This document shows positions 48,640 through 59,980 of a DNA stretch of 64,000 nucleotides, piece after piece. Within the stretch, counting starts at the first letter, position 1, and each line of letters begins with the position of its first letter. The stretch covers positions 5,185,805 through 5,249,804 of the forward strand of contig JAJHZJ010000336.1 in assembly GCA_023548195.1 (NCBI GenBank), in the 5' to 3' direction. The position numbers were made by a program, and so were the translations under genes. This DNA is from Bettongia penicillata ogilbyi. Its lineage: Eukaryota > Chordata > Mammalia > Diprotodontia > Potoroidae. The notes under the pieces were generated by a model, which was given only the letters and a program-made list of their open reading frames with translations, was not told where the DNA came from and ran no database searches.

Positions 48640-48770
48640 TTATAGTTATCACTTTTTGTATCTTATTCCTCCTCTCCCTCACCACACTCCATGAGGGCAG
48701 AGTCTGTGTTTTATCTAAACTTTGTCCCTTCCTAGCACCTAGAACATGGTTACAGAATTGAATTGAAGAT
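48640..48770 (+). mobile_element. L2 3'-tail fragment
   Basis: Words: cactccatgagggcagagtc, cttcctagcacctagaacat. 48771-49315 is AT-rich with no call. Confidence 0.55.
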
Positions 48771-49321
48771 GGAAAAATAAAGCATCAGAATATGCAATGA
48801 CAGCACCAAAATGGCATTATTAGACAAAGTACCATGGGATAAAGTTATATTCAAGTAGATTTAAAGGATTTTTAAAAAGCTTTTTTTGTTCAGCTAATTT
48901 CCTCATGATGAGTAGATTCTCTATCAGTTTGGCATGATTATATAGGAAGATCTGAGTCAGGAAAACATAGTAATATTGTATTACTATAATGTTAATGTTT
49001 TCATTGAACTTTTAGCATCATTCTCATAAACTTCTCAAAAACTTTTAGCTTTGCTTTTTAAAACTGAAAAGACTGTGGTCTAGTTTTCTAAAGTTCAACA
49101 GAACTTTTCTAAAGTTCATTTGTAAGCAAACAAAATCATTTAAAAGGAAGATTCGATGAGTAAATTTATATGTACTTAACTGAATAAACTATACTTTAAA
49201 ACAATAATGCAAAACAGAGTCCTAAAATGTCAAATCTGGCACAGATCTCAAAGACCATCACTATTATCTAAGTCCCTCACTATACAGGTTAGTACACTGA
49301 GTGACAATTTTACAATCAAAC

Positions 49322-49425
49322 TAATATATATGTATATGCATATACACACACATACACAGTACGTAGTACATACACTCATATATGTAAGTGTGTATGTGTA
49401 TATATGTATATATACATATAATACA
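49322..49425. repeat. TA/CA microsatellite
   Basis: tatatatgtatatgcatata, cacacacatacaca and further tata runs. Confidence 0.85.
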
Positions 49426-49589
49426 CATGTTCTTGAAATAACCAAGGCAATTTATATTTCTAGGTGGCACTATAAAAAAGTATTGTATGTTCTTCTATTT
49501 CATCCCTAAATTTCTACCTCCCTTCTTTCCTTGTCTTCTTCAAATTTTTTAGAAATTTTAAATCCCTGGTCTCATCTACAGTCACCTCC

Positions 49590-49975
49590 AGTTGTTTGAA
49601 GGCTATATTACTATACCATGTCTTATACTACTTCTCTATCCCGTCCCTAGTGCCTAGTCCTCTGCTGGACATAACTCTGGGGCTCAAAAAATGCCTACTG
49701 GTATAAAAAGGCAACACTAATAGAAAGACAATAGCACTTAGGAGTAAGAAAGCCCTGGGCTAGAGTCCTAGCTCCTCTATTAACTCCTTGTGGGACCTTG
49801 GATAAGTCACTAACATCTCTGAGCCTCTGTTTCCTTATCTGTAAAAATCAAACGGTTGCAGCATTTGTAACCAGAAGAGATGAAGGAGATCATCCAAGCT
49901 AAACTCTCTTAAATTACCTGCCTCATGAAGCTGTTTGTAAAACTGTAAGTTGTTATCACTATTATTAGTTGCAAG
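49590..49975 (+). mobile_element. L2 tail followed by a MIR-type SINE
   Basis: The L2-like cgtccctagtgcctagtcct (about 49641-49660) is followed by a SINE (49720-49870) with gtaagaaagccctgggctag, tccttgtgggaccttggata and gcctctgtttccttatctgt. Confidence 0.6.
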
Positions 49976-51219
49976 CTTGTTGTGAAATATGTAGACAGCT
50001 TTTTGTGGTCCATTTCTCAGTGGGGTGCATTACCTTACAGATTAATTGTAACTGATTCTCTGTGGGAAGTCACACTAGGGCTAGTTCTTTTCATGGCTAA
50101 TTCTCTGTGGATTTGGTGGGGCTGATTCCTAAGGGAAGTTCTCCAGCAAGCAGAGCTAGGAAGAGTGATCTAAAGTTTGGTCAGTCCCCAGAAACTAACT
50201 CAGTGACCAGGTAGCTTGGGCTTGGTCTGGAATCAACCGACAACCAATAGGTGATAGAGGGTTGCTGCTTCTGCTTTTAGAGATTAAAAGTTCTACAAAA
50301 TAGCTTTTCTCTAACCCCCAGTGGGCTCTAGACTAAACCATAGTGATAGGGTCACTATGTAAATATTCCTAGTAAATATTCCTTCCACTATGAGCCCTGC
50401 CTGGAACAAGACTGAGGCTGGGGACCAAGGAATAAATGACTCCCCAAAAGGAGGTAGACAGCTCTGGCACTGGGGAAGGGGACTGCAGCCCGAAGCTGGG
50501 CTCAGGGCAGGGGTGGGTACTGGGGTATTCTTATGAAGCCTGGAGCCCATCATGCTGGGTGGGCAGAGGCTAATCCTGTTTACACAGTCTCCTGATACTC
50601 CAGGTTTTCCAGTTCCTCTCAGGCTTTATTTTCTTCCCTGAGAGCACTGAATTGTCAGCTCTAATCCTTCCTAAAGCAGAGTGTTTTTCAGCTGCTCCGT
50701 GTAAGTGAAACCCTAATCCCAAGGAAAACGGCCACTTAAGCTGCCGGCGCATTAGATTCGTCTCTGACCAGTCCCAGGATTTCCTTCCTCCCTGCCTGGC
50801 CGCCCAGCTGCCAGTCCAGAGAAGAGGCGAGGATTCCAGTTTGAAGGCTTCCAAAGCCTTCTCCCAAGTGACAATAGCAGAGGGTTTCACTCCCAAAGCT
50901 CAGGGCCAGAAAACCGTGCCCGCTTTTGTCCTGAAGCTTCTGGTTACACTGATGGGCAGAAACGGATAGATTCCTATGGGGCTGAGAGGCGAAAGTGGGG
51001 AACAAGTGTCCTCTGTTACCTTGGTGGGGGGATCACCTTCCTGCCATCTTGGGAGAGGAGGAGGAAGGGGGCTCTTCTTTTCCATTAGGATAGTAGCTAC
51101 GGAGAATGGGTGTGTATTTGTGGAGGTGTTGGCTTCTCCATCTCCCTGAGTAATGGGTGCTGATAGACCTTGCCAAAATATCTCTGTGCTTCTGAGAGCA
51201 GGGCTCCAGAAGATCCACG
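49976..51219. other. Unassigned intron sequence
   Basis: No repeat element recognised. 50690-50790 contains the more complex aacggccacttaagctgcc and ggcgcattagattcgtctct and may belong to regulatory DNA. Minus frames here (50311-51424) lack domains. Confidence 0.45.
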
Positions 51220-51460
51220 AAGCATTCACTTGGACCCCACTAATTAGGAAGCTGTGATCATTCAGATAGGCCCAGGCTGATTGGCTTTCCCTTTGCTCAG
51301 CAAACCCTTTTTTATGGAGAGGCCAAATTAATGAGATAAACAAGATCTCAGGGACAAGGTCTAAAACATTTAAAGGTACAAACTTTTCCAGCACCAGCAC
51401 TTTAGAGGCTGTGTTTACATGCAAACAGCTAATATGCTAACTGCAAACCTAGCTATACAT
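51220..51460. promoter_or_regulatory. Candidate intronic regulatory block
   Basis: Repeat-free sequence with TAATTAG (51241-51247), ctgattggct (CCAAT-type), aaattaatgagataa, ttacatgcaaacagctaatatg and similar AT-core motifs. It lies in the 19 kb PAX2 intron. Confidence 0.4.
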
Positions 51461-51589
51461 TAAAACATGCTCCCAGAGGCCCTTGACTAGAAAACATGTT
51501 GTTAGCCTAGTTTGAAGATGAAATCGATTTCTTTGAAAATACTCTATGATTCAGATTTGTCACTAAGTCACACTGGCTTCATTCCTTTA

Positions 51590-51755
51590 GACTAGGCATT
51601 CTTAATTGAGTATCCTTTGGACTATACTGTATTTTATTTTATGCATTTGAAAAACATTATTCTGAGAAAGGGTCTACTGGTTTCACCATTCTGCCAAAGG
51701 GGTCTATGACACCAAGAAAAAAAAGGTAAGAAGCCCTGCTTTAAGTTTAATGAGT
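51590..51755. mobile_element. Small DNA-transposon-like repeat
   Basis: Starts ctaggcattcttaattgag and ends aaaggtaagaagccctgctt; these ends are imperfect inverted repeats. The middle contains ttttattttatgcatttgaa, aacattattctgagaaagg and aaaggggtctatgacacc, a common old mammalian repeat wording. Confidence 0.5.
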
Positions 51756-53344
51756 TGGTGAGACCATGAGGTAATGACAAAGAACTCTTCAGAAGAAGGA
51801 AGAAGATTGCGAAATAAGAAAAGTAATATGGATTCCTCAATGTCCCCTAAACACATTTCCTGTCTCCCCCATCTCTAATACTCAAACCCAGTGTACTCCA
51901 TGCAGTACACCCCTGGGGAGATCAGCCTGCCATCAGGACTGGGGTTTGGGTTGGCATTGGATATGGGTTTGGGAAAGTGTGGGAGGTGGGTTTGTATAAT
52001 ACAGAGAGAAGTAAGGACTGAGATGGAGATGAGGGTAGATTTAAATTTAGGAAGAGCTATTGGGATGGAGGTGAGGTGGACACAACTTTAATCCATGTGA
52101 AACTTGGGCTGATTCCCTTGGCCTTAGATTGAAGTAGGTGCCTCTGTTTTGGACTCCCCTACTACTTCATCAACAAGTCACTCTCTTGTTTGGCGTGGCC
52201 TCTTTCAGGAGAGGCAGAAGACCCGAAGGAGGAAGGGAAGGAGAAACCAAGAGTGGAAGGCAGGTCCAGGGCACAGGCCCTATTAGTCAATGTCTCACTG
52301 CTATGGAAATACTGCTGTACTTAAGTCTGAAGCCTGGGGACTAGACTCCTCCGGGATACACAGAGGAATACGAGTTTCCTGGTCTGAATTCTTTGTCCTA
52401 GTGCCATGTCTTGGCTAGGACAGCCTTCATGGCACTGAAGGAAACACTGAGGAGTTAGGATGATGAGCTCTAATTATTTGATCTGATCACAACAGAAAAG
52501 GACTCTCTCTTTGCAAGTTCCTGCTGCAACCAGGCTGCCCTTACCTTCTCAAGGCAGGAGGGGGAACTGGTGATCTTGGGTGAAGAAATTCCTTCCCTTG
52601 TCAGTGGTTTTAATCCCATAGGCAAGAGCAGGAGACCTCTCCACTCCTTAGAACCTTTATTACCCTCTCCTCCCAAAGAAGAGGTTAGGTTGTTTGTTTT
52701 ATTGGGGGTGGAAGGTGGGGGGAAAACCAGAGAGGAGAAGGTGGCTACTTTGGAAAGGGAGGGGGTGTTAACAACAGGAAACAAAGAATCTTTGGGATTC
52801 AGGTTCTCAGGATTCCTTGGGAGGGACTGGAGGTGGGACCCAGAGAATGGGAAACATTAAGAATGTGTGAGGTTAAGTTAGGGGACAGGGGAAGAGACAC
52901 TAAGCCTGAGGATTTAGTCTCCCAGGTCTTGGGGCCAGGGGAAGAATGGGCCTTAAAGACACTGAAATTATTGGCTGGGGGTGGGAGAGTGGGTGGGTGG
53001 AGAGAACACTGGTGGGAAAAGAATGCCCCTGTTTATGCTCTGACCTGCCATGGGACTGTGCCTTCGAGTGTCTCAGGATTATATATGGAAGTCTGGATCT
53101 AGGCTTGACTTTCTTGGTAGCTTCAGTGGGAGGTCCAGACAGTGTTGGGGATGGAGTGGGATATGGGAGGGGGCCCGCAGGCAGGGAGGATTGCCAATCT
53201 GTCGGTAGGTGATTGTATTTAGATAAGGTAGGTTCACTCAAACCCTTGGCCTCAGAACCTACTGTTTAAGTTAAGACTGAGGTGGGGGAAGAAAGGATCC
53301 TCGTCTGCCTGACAATTGCTGGACCTTTAGTATCCGCTGCCTTG
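51756..53344. other. Unassigned G-rich intron sequence
   Basis: Mostly G/A-rich on the plus strand with no repeat or gene recognised. Frames in it (52570-53241) have no domain. Confidence 0.5.
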
Positions 53345-54145
53345 CTTTCTGTTACTAGTTCTCTGCCTAGGCGGACCTAGGGCAAGCCACTTCTCCACTC
53401 TAAGCCTCAATTTCCATCCTTTGTTAAAAAAAAAGAGAGACATCACATTTGACTCAAGGAAGGAACAAAATGCACACTCATTTTGGTATGAAAACCGATC
53501 TTACAACACAGGAAAGTGGGAGAGAAGGGGATAAGCAGGGTGGGGAGGATGATATAGGGAGGGCAATGGGAGGAGGGAGCAATTAGAATTCAACACTCTT
53601 GGGGAGGGACAGGGTCAAAAGAGAGAGCAGAAGCAATGCGGGGCAGGATAGGATGGAGGGAAATACAGTTAGTCTTACACAACACAATTACTATGGAAGT
53701 CATTTGCAAAACTACACGGATATGGCCTATATTGAATTGCTTGCCTTCCCAAAGGGAATGGGAGGGGAGGGAGGGATGGGGAGAAGTTGGAACTCAAAGT
53801 TTTAGGAATAACTGTTGGGTATCGTTCTTGCATACAACTATGAAATGAGAAATACAGGTAATGGGGTATAGAAAGTTATCTTGCCCTACAGGACAAAAGA
53901 GAAGATGGGGATAAGGGAAGGGAGGGATGTTATAAGGGAGGGCACATTGGTGACAGGGGTAATTAGAATGCTTGGCGTTTTGGGGTGGAGGGAGGGGAGA
54001 AATAGGGAGAAAATTTGGAACCCAAAATTTTGTGGAAATGAATGTTGAAAACTTAAATAAATAAATTTAAATTTAAAAAAAGAGAGACCATTGAACTAGA
54101 TGACCTCTGAAATTCCTCTCAACTCTGATATTCTATGAATTTCTG
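53345..54145 (+). mobile_element. SINE interrupted by an L1 3' UTR fragment
   Basis: The SINE runs 53345-53441 (gcaagccacttctccactct, ctcaatttccatcctttgtt) and resumes at 54089-54145 (attgaactagatgacctctg, aaattcctctcaactctgat). The insert is listed separately. Confidence 0.7.
53442..54074 (+). mobile_element. L1 3' UTR-only insertion with target-site duplication
   Basis: About 630 bp of marsupial-type L1 3' UTR, with two related blocks (gggagggagggatggggag near 53766 and ggtggagggaggggagaaat near 53986). It ends aaaattttgtggaaatgaat, gttgaaaacttaaataaata. It is flanked by the direct repeat aaaaaaagagagac (53428-53441 and 54075-54088). No ORF remains. Confidence 0.75.
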
Positions 54146-54529
54146 AATCTTTTCCTTTTCCTTCTTTTCTCTTCCTTGGTACCTCCCACTCACCTGTGCT
54201 TACCTCCCCCAGGAGACTGACATGTCCCTAGATACACTGACACTTTGACTACTTCCTGGGTTTCCTAGTTGGTCCAGTAACTCTCTGGGCATTGCACTTT
54301 GGGGGAGCTGACTGGTCCTGAATGTACTATCACCCTCTTGCTGGCCTTTCCTTCAGCTGTAGGAAGCCTGGTTTAGGGGTAGGGGGCTGGTTTCCCCTCC
54401 CAGCCAAGTTTCTCCTCTTACTGGTCCCCTTCTCCTTATCACTTCTAAGACTGGGCTCGGTTCCAGACCAGCAGCCTCAAGCAGTGGGCTGGAGAGAAGA
54501 GGCACGGCTGAGCTGGAGCGGCCCAGCAG

Positions 54530-54650
54530 CGGAAGGGAAAGTGGGTGATAAATTTAAATAACCAGCTCGACTGGGCAGCTTGCTGAGTTGTGATGCAGGG
54601 AAATTAAAATGTCGGCAGAACTTTCAAATACCACCCTGAAAAATTGGTCT
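54530..54650. promoter_or_regulatory. Candidate short regulatory block
   Basis: About 120 bp with gtgataaatttaaataacc, tgagttgtgatgcaggg and aaattaaaatgtcgg, sitting between G-rich unique sequence and a CA repeat. Complex, non-repeat sequence with AT-core sites. Confidence 0.3.
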
Positions 54651-54789
54651 CTTGGTGCCAGGGGAAAGAGTGGAATGGAAGGAAGGAAAGGGGAAGTAAG
54701 CAGAGTGGGGTGCTAGCAGGGCCTCTTCCAGTCACTCTTGATGGAGACCCTAATTCAGTGGGCCCTAGGCCACTGTCCCTCTCCTTTAC

Positions 54790-54814
54790 CACACACACAC
54801 ACACACACACACAC
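54790..54814 (+). repeat. CA microsatellite
   Basis: An uninterrupted run of about twelve CA units. 54815-55534 holds no recognised feature except a cctcctcctcctc run near 55245-55267. Confidence 0.9.
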
Positions 54815-55534
54815 AATCCACAGACTTCTCTCTCTTAACACTGCCCTTGTGGAATACCTGCATCAAGTGGCTGGTTAAGTTTGAAATCAATCTCCTCCTT
54901 ACCAGGATGCAGTAGTAATACCCTACATTCCAAACCCTCTTAACTGGGCTGAGTTTCCTGCTGGGCCATTTTACTTAGAGCTGGTCCCCAAAGTGTCCCA
55001 AAGAAGGAAAAGCTGTCGGATGTCCTTCGTAACAAGTCGAGGCTCTACCAGGCTGCAGGTCATACACAGGCTTCTGAATGGCCTTTAGCATACACCTGGC
55101 TGGCTGGTTCCCTGATAGGGCTTGCTCTCCTCTTTCCCTCCCTACCTCTCCTGTCCCCCAAAGCCTTTAATTCTTCCCAACAAAGCAAGACTCTCAAGAA
55201 TCTTTCAGTAGAGTTTTGTAAAGACACTAAGAGCCTCTCCTAGACCTCCTCCTCCTCCTCTTCCTCCTTTGGCTGATGCCCCTTGGCCCCTTAACTTCAA
55301 CCTTATTTAACCCTAGAGCTACTCAGAGCCTAGCTTTTACATCTCCCAACAAGACACTAACAGAAAAATGAGAAGAGAACAGGGACTCCATCTAAGACAC
55401 AGTGCTCCCAATCCCTATCTCCCCTCTCTAACTACAGATTCCCAAAGAGGCAAAGAATGGTGGGGGGGCAGCAGGCCAGAGACCTCTAGAGCTTCAAATT
55501 CTGAGACGGCCCATGAAGATCAGAACAGAGCCTA

Positions 55535-56050
55535 GGTTCTCACCTTGACGGTACCTCCAGCAGACTCTGCTTGTCCCCATAATAAACACATCATGAATCA
55601 TTCATCTTTAATAGATTATGCAAATCAGGAGGACATAAAATCAACAAAGATCAATAACTGCAGCCGTTTAATTGCCAGCAAAAACATTTTAAGAATGAGC
55701 GTAATCTGCAGCCCTTTCTCGGGTAATGGCGCCATTAATCCAAACATTGGATCTTGGCCTAAGTGTAGAAGAATCACCCCCCCTTCCCTGCCCCCTCCTC
55801 ATGCCCTCCCCTCCCCCACCCCCCCACTTCTCTCTTTTTGGTAATTTCCAGTTTCGGAGCGAGTTTCCCCGTCATTACCACTGGTGAACAGCTCCGAATG
55901 TTAATGGTTCTGCCTTTGTTGCTTCTCGCTTGATTGAAATGTCGCATACAGATTGAGATGTTAGTGCTAACTTGCCACCTGGGAATGTCAAGCTGGGTCT
56001 GAAATGAACTTTTCTCACACTTGGATCCAGATGGATCAGCCGGAGATGTT
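55535..56050. promoter_or_regulatory. Candidate intronic enhancer / conserved noncoding block
   Basis: The block is in two parts split by a C-rich run (about 55778-55828). The first has a POU octamer ATGCAAAT (55618-55625), taattgcc and ttaatcc (OTX-type TAATCC at 55736-55741). The second (55840-56050) has gttaatggttc and cgcttgattgaaatg, with no repeat similarity. The motif content suits a neural or otic enhancer. This is inference only. Confidence 0.5.
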
Positions 56051-56859
56051 CCCAGGCTGAGCTGGGACTGTTCCAGGGCCATTGGGGGTGGGGGGTGGGG
56101 GTGGAGAAGCAAGGAAGGTGGAGGCACTTTCTGTATCAGCCAAGTGCTTCTCCTGCACTGGGAGCCCCCTGCACCCAGGGCCACATCCCTGACTTAGGCA
56201 GTCCCTTGGGGGTTTGGTGACCTAGTCAGGAAAAGGGAAGACCCCTTGGCTTCTCTGCTATCTCTCTGGGGTGTTCTAGTTTAGGGGTAGTTATGATAGT
56301 TATGATAGGGATAGTTATGCACCTCTCAGTCTAAGCCCAACCTGGAGTTAGCCAGTTGCTTCTGGCCCATCGGGTCAGATTGGCCCAGAGAAGCTCGAAG
56401 ATCAGGCTCCTAAGCACTTGAATAGTTGTTCTGGGAGAAGGAGATTGTGTCCTAGGCTATGCTGTCATCCCCTCAAAACTTGGCTTTGAAAAATCAGGTT
56501 CTTTGAGCCACCCCTGGACCTACCTAGACTTGACAGGCTCTAACCCCCAAACCTTCATCTGCATGACTGCCTCTGTGTCCAGCAGAAAGGCAATCACCAC
56601 CTCATGGAGGTCAAGGAAAGCTGCTATTTAGACTCCCTAGTTAGAGGCTGGACCTAGCCCTGAAACTCTTATGTATGGGGTAGAGACATCCCTGCATCCC
56701 AGGACCTTAGCCATCAACAATGTCCTCCCACCCTCCTCTACTCTTGGCCAGAATTGAGGGCCTGCTCTACTCAGCAGAGACTCTGATGCCTGCTCCCTGC
56801 CGATGCTGCTGGCTGTGACGCAGAGCGCCTGCAGCCCCCTCTGCCAGGTCCCCATGCCG
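56051..56859. other. Unassigned intron sequence
   Basis: Includes ggtgggggtggggggtgggg-like G runs near 56086-56104 and a small gttatgatag duplication near 56289-56308. No gene or mobile element seen. Confidence 0.5.
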
Positions 56860-57010
56860 CCTCCATTCCTCGCTTGGCGGGTAACGCCTCAGTGTCTCCC
56901 AATCCCCACCGCGGCTGTTCTCAATCATCCTGTCTCCCAATGAACGGCACATTGGCTTTAGTGTCTCCAGAATAATTAGGTGAATTTTAATAACACCTCA
57001 ATGTGTGTCT
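56860..57010. promoter_or_regulatory. Candidate short regulatory block
   Basis: It contains ctgttctcaatcatcctg, gaacggcacattggcttt, aataattaggtgaatttt and aataacacctcaatgtg. Repeat-free, just before an L2 tract starts. Confidence 0.3.
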
Positions 57011-57149
57011 CTTACACTTGGGCACTTTCCTGGCCCGGAAACTGTTCTGCAGTGCCAGGCACCTTCTGTGGGGCAATCAGAAGCTCCTGCAGAATTGAGC
57101 CTTTCACTGAGCCACACCCTACTCTGTTGCTGCCCCAGCTCAGGCCACC

Positions 57150-58590
57150 CCACCAACTTTCCTGCTTCTCTGACTTGTTCCTTCTCTTTCTTCTTTGCTG
57201 ATTCCCCCTTCCCAAGAGGACCTCCCAGGGTTTTATCCTTGGGTCTCTTCTCTCTTCACATTCTGTCCCTTGGTGATTTCATCCACTCCCATGTCTTCAA
57301 TTGTCATTTCTGTGTAAATGACTCTTAAGTCCCTGTCTTCACCCTTTACTTTTTCTTAGAGCTCCAGTCCAGTATTTCCTGCTCCATGCCTTTACTTGGA
57401 CATCCTAACCTCAGACTCAACATGTCCAAAACTGAAGTGCTCCTCTGCCTTTTGGAAATCTCCCCCTATCCCGAGCCCAGCATCATCATTCTAATCCAGG
57501 AAGGCTCCAAACCAGACTCATCTCTGACTTTCCTCTCATCCTTCACACCTAATCATTGACCAGCTCCTGTTGATTCTATTTCCTCAATAATTTTTATCTG
57601 ATCCTGCCTTTCGTTTTCATTCCAACTCACCTAGTCTTCTTGCTTGGACTATTGAAATAAATGGCCTTTTGACTGATCTTCCTGCCCTCAGGCTGCCTGT
57701 TCTCATTATATCCTTCACATTCCTGCCCAAGGACTCTTCCTAAGCAACATTATGATCATACAACCCTTCTACAAAAAAACTTTTATTTGATTCCCTATTA
57801 TCTACTAAAGGTGGCAGGTGGATGGCACAGGGGATAGATCTGGGCCTGGAGTCAGGAGGATCTGAGTTCAAATCTAGCCTTAGATATTTACTGAATACGT
57901 GACTTTGGGCAAGTCAGTCACTTAACTGCCATCTGCCTCAGTTTCCTTAACTATAAAATGTGATAATAATTGCACCAACCTCCCAGGGTTGTTGTGATAA
58001 TATGAGATTATATAATGAGATATCTCATATCATATATATATCTCAAATGAGATAATATTTGTAAGGCACTTAGCACAGTGAGTAGGTACTATATAAATGC
58101 AAGCTGTCAAAGTATAAACTCCTGATTCTGATATTCCAGGCTATCCATTATATGATTCCAACTCATAATTCCAGATTTTTCTCATAGAGCTTCCCTTCTT
58201 ATACTCTGTGCTTTACCCAACGTGAACTACTCCCTAAAATGTTTTTTGCCCCTCTCCATTTTTGTTCCACCTTATCCTACAGCCATGCCATTATTCAAGT
58301 CAGTCTCCCAGGCTCAGAAATGGACTTTCCAGACTCACTTTCTGATGAAGCCCTTTCCTTCTATCTTTCCCTGAAAATGACATGTCTCTTTACAAAATGT
58401 TTCCTAGCCCTTTGCCAGACTTTTCCTCATATTTATCTCACACTCTTGTGTATTCGTTGTGTACTTGATTTTGTCCTACTCCAAGAAAACAGGTTCTGTG
58501 TCATGTCTATTTTTACATCCCTGATGCTGAACCCAGTGCCTTACACATGAAAATAATGAACAAATATTTGTAGCAAGGAATCAGTTGCAT
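57150..58590 (+). mobile_element. L2 tract split by a SINE
   Basis: L2 words: ccatgcctttacttggacat, ctcagactcaacatgtccaa, cttggactattgaaataaat, then after the SINE, ataaactcctgattctgata and acatccctgatgctgaaccc. Among the better-preserved L2 copies in the window. Confidence 0.75.
57808..58110 (+). mobile_element. tRNA-derived/CORE SINE inside L2
   Basis: Shows ggtggcaggtggatggcaca, ggagtcaggaggatctgagt, gtgactttgggcaagtcagt and gtactatataaatgcaagct. It includes a small atatctcat repeat near 58018-58045. Confidence 0.8.
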
Positions 58591-58869
58591 GTAAGACATC
58601 AAAGGAACCCATTCTTCCCATGCCGATGCCTGGATTGCCTTGCCTACTGTCTGAGTGTGACAGCCTGGACAACAGCAATATGTATGACTACAGGAGAGGA
58701 AATGATGATCATGTGGCTGTCCTGCTGGGCAGAAGAGAGCCTGAAAGGCTGGTGGTACCTTATAGGACCACCTCCCTCCGCAAGCCTCCAAAGTCATGGT
58801 CACTTGTGGTTCCCTTGGACACCAGCGTACCACAGTGAGGAGGAGAAATAGGGCAGAAACCTCAAAATG

Positions 58870-59165
58870 GATTCAACAAACACTTATTAAGTGCTTGGGA
58901 AGCTAGGTGTTGAAGCGGATAGAGCATGGAGACTAGAATCAAGAAGACCTGGGTTCAAATCCAACCTCAGACACTTAGCTGTGTGACCATGGGCAATCAT
59001 TTAACTTGTGCCTCAGTTCCCTCATCTGTGAAATGGAGATAATAATAGCACCCCTACCTCCCAAGGTTGCTGTGAGGATCAAATGAAATGAAAATTGTAA
59101 AGCACTTTAGCACAGTACCCAGCACACAGGCAAGGTTACATAAATGTTTATATTTATTACTATTA
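58870..59165 (+). mobile_element. SINE (MIR/CORE type), nearly full length
   Basis: Contains gcggatagagcatggagact, agaagacctgggttcaaatc, cctcagttccctcatctgtg, aaggttgctgtgaggatcaa and gttacataaatgtttatatt. Preceded by a short caaacacttattaagtgctt piece. Confidence 0.75.
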
Positions 59166-59389
59166 TCTACAGATAACCTTTCTATCACCTAAAACCTGGC
59201 TGAGGATGGGGTACCAAGTGCCTTTCAGATCCACTCTCCCCAGGTTAAACATTCCCACTCCCAACCCTATTTGCTCTAGACTCAGCCAAAGCTCCAATTA
59301 TTATTGCATCTTGGGTAAGCAAAGGAAGAAGTGGGTGAGCTGGTAATAAGAACAAGCAGCACTGGCTCCCAGGACCAGGCCTAGTTATA

Positions 59390-59530
59390 GAGTCATGGGT
59401 CAGCAGAGCTGAAAGGGACCTGAGAGATCATCCAATCCATTCTCTTCATTTTATAGACCAAGAAACGGAAGGCTAGAGGAGAAGAGTGACTCAGCCAAGG
59501 TCACACAGGGAGTACCTCAAATTACTTCCC
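59390..59530 (-). mobile_element. MIR-type SINE
   Basis: Contains gagctgaaagggacctgaga, atagaccaagaaacggaagg and gccaaggtcacacaggg. Confidence 0.65.
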
Positions 59531-59771
59531 CCAGTTCAGAAGCACTCATGGGCCCCAGAACAGAGAAAGGAAGCTGCTTTCTCTTACTCCTCTCCCTACT
59601 CTCCATCTATCTACTTATCTTGTTACAATCCCTCCCTCCCTCTTCAGTGTCACTCACTGCTGAATTCCTTCTTACATCCAGATCCAGATGCTATAAAGAT
59701 ACCACAACTCCTGAACCAGACGCTGTCCACCCCTTTCTCTGCCCCCTCCCTCATTGAGGTGGGTGACTTAC

Positions 59772-59898
59772 CAGTGACCACGGGGTACGTCTGGCTTCCC
59801 GACACGTTGCTCCCCAGGTCAGGGTTTGCCGAGGCAGATAGACTTGATTTGACTTCATCAAGCCCAGGGGTCAGAGCTGGGAGGGAGTACTCATTCCC
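59772..59898 (-). CDS. PAX2: PAX2 coding exon: transactivation domain
   Basis: This 127 bp exon starts in phase 0 after a pyrimidine-rich acceptor (ctctctcctcccag) and ends with one base of a split glycine codon at a GTAAGTCA donor. It encodes [20 protein letters not shown] and then a Ser/Asn/Gly-rich stretch ending SQTYPVVTG. This is the start of the Pro/Ser/Thr-rich transactivation region that recruits co-activators. Compared with human PAX2 as I remember it, there are conservative changes (ANPDLG for TNPELG, SGSQ for SGTQ). The phase matches both neighbouring exons exactly (176 nt upstream ending in phase 0, 102 nt downstream starting with two bases). The intron upstream is about 2.1 kb and the one downstream about 19 kb. 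Confidence 0.97.
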
Positions 59899-59937
59899 CT
59901 GGGAGGAGAGAGAAAAGCGACAGCCCTCTATTGATGC

Positions 59938-59947
59938 ACTGAGAGAA

Positions 59948-59979
<32 letters not shown>

Positions 59980-59980
59980 G
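59938..59980 (+). repeat. GAGA repeat next to a PAX2 acceptor
   Basis: gagaaa and gaga units, about 40 bp upstream (in transcript sense) of the 59898 splice site. In RNA sense it is a CU-rich stretch that may bind polypyrimidine-tract proteins. Confidence 0.7.

Noticed and set aside
50570..51424. Minus-strand frames of 89-174 codons in the large intron
   Set aside because: No domain, no splice-consistent context and overlap with candidate regulatory DNA.
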